This document shows, piece after piece, positions 60,701 through 64,000 of a stretch of DNA of 64,000 bases. A program made the position numbers and the translations under genes. Origin of the DNA: Luedemannella flava (GTDB lineage: Bacteria > Actinomycetota > Actinomycetes > Mycobacteriales > Micromonosporaceae); NCBI RefSeq assembly GCF_039528515.1, contig NZ_BAAALT010000039.1, forward strand, positions 47,338 to 111,337. The letters run 5' to 3'. Numbering within the stretch: position 1 is the stretch's first letter; the number at the start of each line of letters is the position of its first letter. Below the pieces are notes generated by a model, which saw only the letters and a list, made by a program, of their open reading frames with translations, searched no databases and was not told the origin of the DNA.

Positions 60701-61761
60701 CGGCGAAGTACCTGGCGCTGGTGAAGCAGCTGCTCGCGGAGGGCGTGCCGGTCGACTGCGTCGGGCACCAGATGCACCTGCTGGTCAACGACTCGCCGGC
60801 CCAGATCGACCAGGTCCTCGGCCAGTTCCAGGCCCTCGGCCTGCGCCAGCGCATCACCGAACTGGACATCAGCGTGTACGCCGACCGCTACGACTCGTAC
60901 GACCCGATCCCCGACTCGGCGCTCGCGGCCCAGAAGGCGCAGTACAAGGCGGTGTTCGAGGCGTTCGCAAAGCACGCGGCCGGCATCGACTCGTTGACGT
61001 TCTGGGGTCTCGCCGATGACGACACGTGGTTGACGACCTTCCCGATCAACCACCTCGACACGCCGCTGCTGTTCGACGACCGGCTGCAGGCCAAGCCGGT
61101 CTTCGACACGGTCGTCGACGTGGCGAGGACCTGGCTGCCGGCCGGGCCGCGCACGGCGACGCTCAGCGCGGACCCGGTGGTGCTGCCCACGAAGGGCACG
61201 GTCCCGCTGACGGTCACCCTGTCGGCGAGCTGGTGCCCGACCACGGGCAGCAAGGTCGTCGCGGTCGGCCCGAACGGCACCCTGTCGGCGACGCTGGCGA
61301 AGACCCCATCCGGTACCTACGCGGCCAAGCTGACGGCGTCGAAGACGACCGCGGCCGGCGCCTACGACGTGTACCTGTCGGGCACCGACTGCGTCGGCGC
61401 CAGCTTCGCCCCGCCGGCGGCGGCCGCGAAGCTCGGGTCGTTCACCGCGCTGGCCCCGACCACGGTCAGCGTCGACGTCCTGCCCGAACCGGCCCGCAAG
61501 GGCAAGGACATCGCCGCCCTCGGCGTCGTCCAGCACCTGGACAACGGCGCGATGAACGGCTTCTCCGGCGCGACTCTGATCGTCGAGTTCAAGCCCGACG
61601 GCGCGACCACGTACACCCAGATCACCACGACGACGACCATCTTCGGCGGCCTCTACGCCTTCCACGCGACGGCCACAAAGTCGGGCACGTGGCGCGTCCG
61701 CTACGCCGGCGACGCGACCCACGCCCCGTCCTCCGCGACCGACCAGGTCACGGTCCGCTGA
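57709..61761 (+). CDS. Secreted bifunctional esterase/GH10 xylanase with three CBM22-like modules
   Basis: This exported enzyme has about 1350 residues. The order is: signal peptide (ending TTANA), two CBM22-like modules (about 45-180 and 195-345), and a PHB-depolymerase/CE1-type esterase domain (about 355-640). The esterase has nucleophile VGASSGAML (near 477), acid in HGTEDTT and histidine in NGNGHDLP. A third CBM22-like module follows (about 655-800), then GH10 (about 810-1140) with acid/base glutamate in WDAVNEVI (near 940) and nucleophile in ITELDIS (near 1050). The last 200 residues are Ig-like. It would remove ester side groups and cleave the xylan backbone. GAAAGGGA upstream supports ATG 57709. 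Confidence 0.93.
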   Translation: MRLGRLPYIPQRHRRRARTALLATAALAASVLVPLTVTTANAATVVTDFTHDFEAGQTHGWVGNGITAENAAVAADAHGGTGVLSVHDKTGWGVALRDLTPNIAPGVEYTLTAWVRAVSGAGQVSMTVNAGAAYENSGTYQVPFDATGWTKLSRTYTAAAGEALPSPLQVYFEQGDPFVPMYLDDVTLTHVDSGDSDTRTVFAHDFEDGGAQGWGPRGGVTVANSTEQANGGTRSLKTTGRTANWHGPAISLLGKVAAGTQYTFTAYVRMVSGTDTIGATVQKAVDGTTSWDGASARVTATDAGWTKLTGTWTAPANATELSLYVEGAAATSEYYLDDISLTYEGAPTTPTDPPLPAGLAKVTDFGANPGNLKMYVHVPTTLQAKAPVVVASHYCTGTASAFYTGSGFGVKEIVQASDRLGFIMIFPESTRDGRCFDSASPESLRRDGGSDPVSVKSMVDYVKAHYPVDDERVFAVGASSGAMLTQVLLGNYPDVFAAGVSFMGVPHSCFGTGSSTNLWNSACAQGSLVKTGQEWGDLVRAAYPGYTGSRPRVQLWHGTEDTTISYNNLVEGVKEWADVLDVPATPAATRTLEDTWSRSRYGSDTVTAPVEAITVNGNGHDLPRPEMHAYALAFLGLDDPVAEPEPDPEDGPQTLLNHGFENGTTQGWTARGGPEVVTNSTTVAHTGTHSLSVTGRTQTWNAPIVSLLGRVKQGIRYNVSAWVRTSAAFPTATARLTVERRLGDTPTYEGLTGATPVTSTGWTKLTGSYILGDDVDFLKLYVETDGLEDFFVDDVKITYLPPLPIQTDIASLKDELARYWPLTGAAVEVPQLVGDHATLLAKHFNSVTPGNAMKWDTIQPQPGVWNFARADRIVALAEARNIKVYGHVLAWHSQLPAWVFQDSAGNPLPVNAESRQLVLDRLAEHIRALVGRYKGKVYAWDAVNEVISDAADETYRQSDYYKYTGLDFIRTAFRVAHETDPDAKLCINDYNTQLPDKAAKYLALVKQLLAEGVPVDCVGHQMHLLVNDSPAQIDQVLGQFQALGLRQRITELDISVYADRYDSYDPIPDSALAAQKAQYKAVFEAFAKHAAGIDSLTFWGLADDDTWLTTFPINHLDTPLLFDDRLQAKPVFDTVVDVARTWLPAGPRTATLSADPVVLPTKGTVPLTVTLSASWCPTTGSKVVAVGPNGTLSATLAKTPSGTYAAKLTASKTTAAGAYDVYLSGTDCVGASFAPPAAAAKLGSFTALAPTTVSVDVLPEPARKGKDIAALGVVQHLDNGAMNGFSGATLIVEFKPDGATTYTQITTTTTIFGGLYAFHATATKSGTWRVRYAGDATHAPSSATDQVTVR

Positions 61762-61766
61762 CGCGT

Positions 61767-61795
61767 CGGGGCCGGCGGCTGCGCCGCCGGCCCCG
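61767..61795 (+). terminator. Terminator after the GH10 gene
   Basis: A perfect 13-bp stem (61767-61779 with 61783-61795), loop TGC, starts five bases after the stop codon. Confidence 0.85.
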
Positions 61796-61801
61796 CGCAC
61801 A

Positions 61802-61859
61802 CAAGAGTCGACTTCTGGCTGCTACCCGACGAGGGATAACAACCAGAAGTCGACTCTTG
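61802..61859. repeat. Perfect 17-bp inverted repeat, 24-base loop
   Basis: CAAGAGTCGACTTCTGG at 61802-61818 is the exact reverse complement of 61843-61859. The loop is 24 bases. Unlike a normal terminator it is not very GC-rich and follows a terminator that is already complete. It may be a mobile repeat, a regulator site or a structured RNA. Confidence 0.85.
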
Positions 61860-61925
61860 CCGGCGAGACCGTGCATGTCGGCATTCGCATCCCGGTCGGC
61901 GCCACAGGACGCGTCCAAGGTCGCG

Positions 61926-61972
61926 GTTTCGTGTACCAGAGTGCAGCTGGGCCGCACTCTGGTACACGAAAC
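61926..61972. repeat. Perfect 19-bp inverted repeat, 9-base loop
   Basis: GTTTCGTGTACCAGAGTGC at 61926-61944 pairs exactly with 61954-61972 around AGCTGGGCC. It lies 67 bases from the previous inverted repeat. The remaining bases of the 61762-62131 gap hold no gene that I can support; a toxin gene, expected next to the antitoxin, was not found here. Confidence 0.85.
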
Positions 61973-62131
61973 GCCGATCTTCGCGACAGGTGCAGGGTGA
62001 TATGCGGCTTTTCGGGTCGCTGGCGCTTCACATTCGCACAGGGTTCAGTGATCGTGAGCCGGCGCGCGTCCGTGACCGCTGGCCGGACCGCGCGTTCGTA
62101 CCGAAGATGGCGATCTCCACGCGAGCACATA

Positions 62132-62377
62132 TCAACGACGGTCGTGGATCTCGACGTCAACGGCATCCATGTCGGCGATCCGGCGACGGAGTTCGGCGCC
62201 GTTCGCGCCGCGGGACACATAGTCCGCTTCGCGCCAGGCGTCGTAGCCGCGCTTGAGCATGATCACCACATCTTCGTGGCCGCTGCGCGTCACAACAGGA
62301 TCCGCGGCGTCGCTCTCGATCGCGTCGAGTGCGGCGGCGAGGTTCGGGCGCAGGTTTGATGCTGTGATCACCCGCAT
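62132..62377 (-). CDS. Phd/YefM-family antitoxin, apparently orphan
   Basis: This protein of 81 residues has the YefM pattern. It begins MRVITASNLRPNLAAALDAI, then PVVTRSGHEDVVIMLKRGYDAWREADYVSRG, where antitoxins of this type have their dimerisation part. The C-terminal segment ELRRRIADMDAVDV would bind a toxin. No YoeB/Txe-like toxin is encoded on either side. ATG 62377 is chosen; another ATG lies three codons upstream. It could be a remnant or act on a toxin elsewhere. Confidence 0.75.
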   Translation of the reverse strand: MRVITASNLRPNLAAALDAIESDAADPVVTRSGHEDVVIMLKRGYDAWREADYVSRGANGAELRRRIADMDAVDVEIHDRR

Positions 62378-62397
62378 CGGCAGCAACGCGTCGTGCG

Positions 62398-62880
62398 TTA
62401 GTCGGGGCGGGAGATGGGGGCGGTGACGGCGGCGGTGAGGCGGACCAGGTCGGTGGGGGCGAGTTCGACCTGGAGGCCGCGGCGGCCGGCGCTGACCAGG
62501 ACCGTGTCGAACTCCAGGGCCGACTCGTCGATCACTGTGGGCAGGGCCCTGCGCTGGCCGAGCGGGCTGATGCCGCCGCGCACGTAGCCCGTCGTCCGCT
62601 CGGCGAGCGTGCGGTCCGCGAGCGCGGCCTTCTTGCCGCCGGCGGCGGTGGCCAGCGCCTTGAGGTCCAGCTCGCCGGTCACCGGGACGACCGCGACCGT
62701 CAGGGCGCCGTCCACCTCGGCGACCAGCGTCTTGAACACGCGGGCCGGCTCCTGGCCGAGCGCCGCGGCCACCTCGAAGCCGTAGTTCGGGGTCTGCGCG
62801 TCGACCTCGTAGGGGTGCAGCGCGTGGGTGACCTTCTGTCTGGTCAGCAACGCGGTCGCGGGAGTGCCTTGGGCTGCCAC
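62398..62880 (-). CDS. ybaK: Cys-tRNA(Pro) deacylase, YbaK type
   Basis: This protein of 160 residues belongs to the YbaK/EbsC editing family. Markers are ARVFKTLVAEVDG, VVPVTGELDLKALA, the GGISPLGQ motif, and PTVIDESAL. It hydrolyses mischarged Cys-tRNA(Pro) in the cytoplasm. It is followed on the same strand by the antitoxin gene after 20 bases and preceded by the methyltransferase gene, six bases upstream. Confidence 0.93.
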   Translation of the reverse strand: MAAQGTPATALLTRQKVTHALHPYEVDAQTPNYGFEVAAALGQEPARVFKTLVAEVDGALTVAVVPVTGELDLKALATAAGGKKAALADRTLAERTTGYVRGGISPLGQRRALPTVIDESALEFDTVLVSAGRRGLQVELAPTDLVRLTAAVTAPISRPD

Positions 62881-62886
62881 AGTCGA

Positions 62887-63999
62887 TCAGGCTACCGGTA
62901 CGCCGCGAGCGATTATCGCCGTCGGCGCCCCCGCAACCCGGGTGAGCAGCAGCGTCCCCGACCCCGACCCGGACAGCCGCAGGTCGCGGCGCAGCTTCTC
63001 GGGCTCCAGCGCCGACCCCCGCTTGCGGATCTCAAGAACGCCCAGGCCGTGGGCCCGCACCGCCGCGCGCACCCGCTTCAACGAGAACGGCAACATCTCC
63101 AACACCTCAAAACTCATCGAGTACGGGCTGACAGCGGCCTCGTCCGTGTAGCAGTAGGCGATCGTCGGGTCGGCCAGGCGCCCGCCGACGGTGGCGGCGA
63201 ACTCGGCCACGAGGTGGGCCCGCACGACCGCCCCGTCCGGATCGTGCACGAACCGGCCGGGCGACCCGACCGGCGCGAGCGCGCCGCCCGTGCCCGTGAG
63301 CTGGTGCGTGGCGCGGCCGCGCGTACTCACCAGGGTTGCCTTTCGCGGCGTGGCGGCCAGCGGCCCGCACCAGAACGCGGCCTCGACCACCTCGCCGTCC
63401 ACGCTGACCCACTCGGCCTCGGCGCCGGGCGGGATCAGCGCGTGGTCGATGCCGGGGCCCAGTTTGAGCACGGTCGCCGGGATCCGGTCGGCGAGGCCGG
63501 TGACGAAGTCCCAGGGTGGGGAGTAGGCCTGCGGGTCGAAGACGCGCCCGCCACCGGCCCGGCGCCGGGCCGGATCGCAGAACACGCCGTCCACAGTGTC
63601 CAGTGGGACGGTCGTGGCGTCGGCTGTCGTGACAGTGACCAGGTCGGAGAGGCCGAGGACCTCTACGTTCGCGGCGGTGATCGCGGCGGTGAGCGGGTCG
63701 GCGTCGACGGACCGCACGCGCAGGCCCGCGCGGGCGAACGCGATCGTGTCGGCGCCGATGCCGCAGCCGAGGTCGGCGACGTGGCGCACGCCGGCGGCCG
63801 CGAGGCGGTCGGCCCGGCGGGCCGCGACCGGGGCGCGGGTGGCCTGCTCCAGGCCGGCCCGGGTGAAGAACAGGCGCCCGGCGTCCGACCCGAACTTCGC
63901 CCGCGCGCGAAGGCGCAGCTCCGTCTGGGTGAGGGCGGTCGACGCCAGGTCGGCGGGGAAGCCGGCGGCCCGCATCGCGGCGGCCGCGGCCAACGGGTC
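62887..63999 (-). CDS. SAM-dependent methyltransferase with THUMP-like C-terminus (5' truncated)
   Basis: The open frame runs off the right end of the window (first codons read DPLAAAAAMRAAG), so the true start is outside. The 371 visible residues have a Rossmann methyltransferase domain with SAM motif VADLGCGIGADTIAFA, acidic strand SVDADP, and FCDPARRRAGG. The C-terminal domain ends with YSMSFEVLEMLPFSLKRVRAAV and LEIRKRGSALEPEKLRRDLRL, typical of the THUMP-like family. An RNA substrate is likely but unproven. Confidence 0.88.
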   Translation of the reverse strand, partial: DPLAAAAAMRAAGFPADLASTALTQTELRLRARAKFGSDAGRLFFTRAGLEQATRAPVAARRADRLAAAGVRHVADLGCGIGADTIAFARAGLRVRSVDADPLTAAITAANVEVLGLSDLVTVTTADATTVPLDTVDGVFCDPARRRAGGGRVFDPQAYSPPWDFVTGLADRIPATVLKLGPGIDHALIPPGAEAEWVSVDGEVVEAAFWCGPLAATPRKATLVSTRGRATHQLTGTGGALAPVGSPGRFVHDPDGAVVRAHLVAEFAATVGGRLADPTIAYCYTDEAAVSPYSMSFEVLEMLPFSLKRVRAAVRAHGLGVLEIRKRGSALEPEKLRRDLRLSGSGSGTLLLTRVAGAPTAIIARGVPVA

Positions 64000-64000
64000 G

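Noticed and set aside
57535..61800. Reading frame of more than 1400 codons opposite the GH10 gene
   Set aside because: It is also a shadow frame. The plus strand encodes recognisable CBM, esterase and GH10 domains throughout.
61822..62131. Toxin gene partner of the YefM-type antitoxin
   Set aside because: The minus-strand frames there have no RelE/YoeB-like pattern and are interrupted by the inverted repeats.

Overview
This window is very GC-rich, has a strong G/C preference at third codon positions, uses many GTG starts and packs genes with 4-base ATGA/GTGA overlaps. Gene content points to a filamentous soil actinomycete, most plausibly Micromonosporaceae: a split lycopene cyclase with cruF/cruG-type carotenoid tailoring, large secreted cellulase and xylanase genes, a CsoR/CopZ pair, and the galU-glp-rimJ-glpR and tsaE-tsaB-rimI-tsaD blocks typical of Actinobacteria. 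The family assignment is inference.

Layout. 1-2.7 kb: end of a MacB-like ABC permease and small membrane or exported proteins. 2.7-6.6 kb: a divergent xylose locus (ROK repressor, xylA, xylB) closed by a strong hairpin. 6.6-11.4 kb: a GNAT-membrane fusion, a thiamine-binding-type protein and a modular secreted GH9 cellulase. 11.6-19.9 kb: a carotenoid cluster of two divergent operons (crtE-crtYc-crtYd-crtI-crtB leftward; crtA-like-cruF-cruG-crtD rightward). 20-25.5 kb: a secreted coiled-coil protein, a GNAT, an Entner-Doudoroff type branch (eda-kdgK plus an SDR) with a LacI-like operator, and an NlpC/P60 hydrolase; a three-unit array of 56-bp hairpin repeats separates the last two. 25.5-29 kb: csoR-copZ, a methyltransferase, an unrecognised protein, a small acidic protein and mscL. 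29.0-29.6 kb holds no gene but a phased array of about 22-bp palindromes at about 42-bp intervals. 29.6-34.7 kb: a Ruc-like FmdB zinc-ribbon protein under a CIRCE element, 5-formyl-THF cyclo-ligase, galU, gephyrin-like glp/moeA, rimJ and a GlpR/SepX-like membrane protein.

34.7-41 kb: tRNA-Ala(CGC), then four tandem paralogous secreted subtilisins sharing an upstream motif, interrupted by one opposite-strand gene. 41-47 kb: a glycosyltransferase, then alr, an alpha/beta hydrolase and the t6A genes tsaE, tsaB, rimI, tsaD. 47-49.8 kb: a small type VII secretion-like locus (two helical candidate substrates plus a mycosin-like protease) with less biased base composition. 50-54.7 kb: a small conserved protein, a HAD hydrolase and a heterodimeric ABC exporter with complementary degenerate nucleotide-binding sites. 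54.7-61.8 kb: a discoidin-domain exported protein, a proline-rich membrane protein and a multi-modular esterase/GH10 xylanase. 61.8-64 kb: two long perfect inverted repeats, an apparently orphan YefM-type antitoxin, ybaK and a truncated methyltransferase.

Together the xylose operon, GH9, GH10-esterase and KDPG genes describe a plant-polymer degrading lifestyle. The most unusual non-coding signals are the phased palindromes at 29.0-29.6 kb, a second array of similar period at 49.8 kb, the 56-bp hairpin array at 24.3 kb and the long inverted repeats at 61.8 kb.
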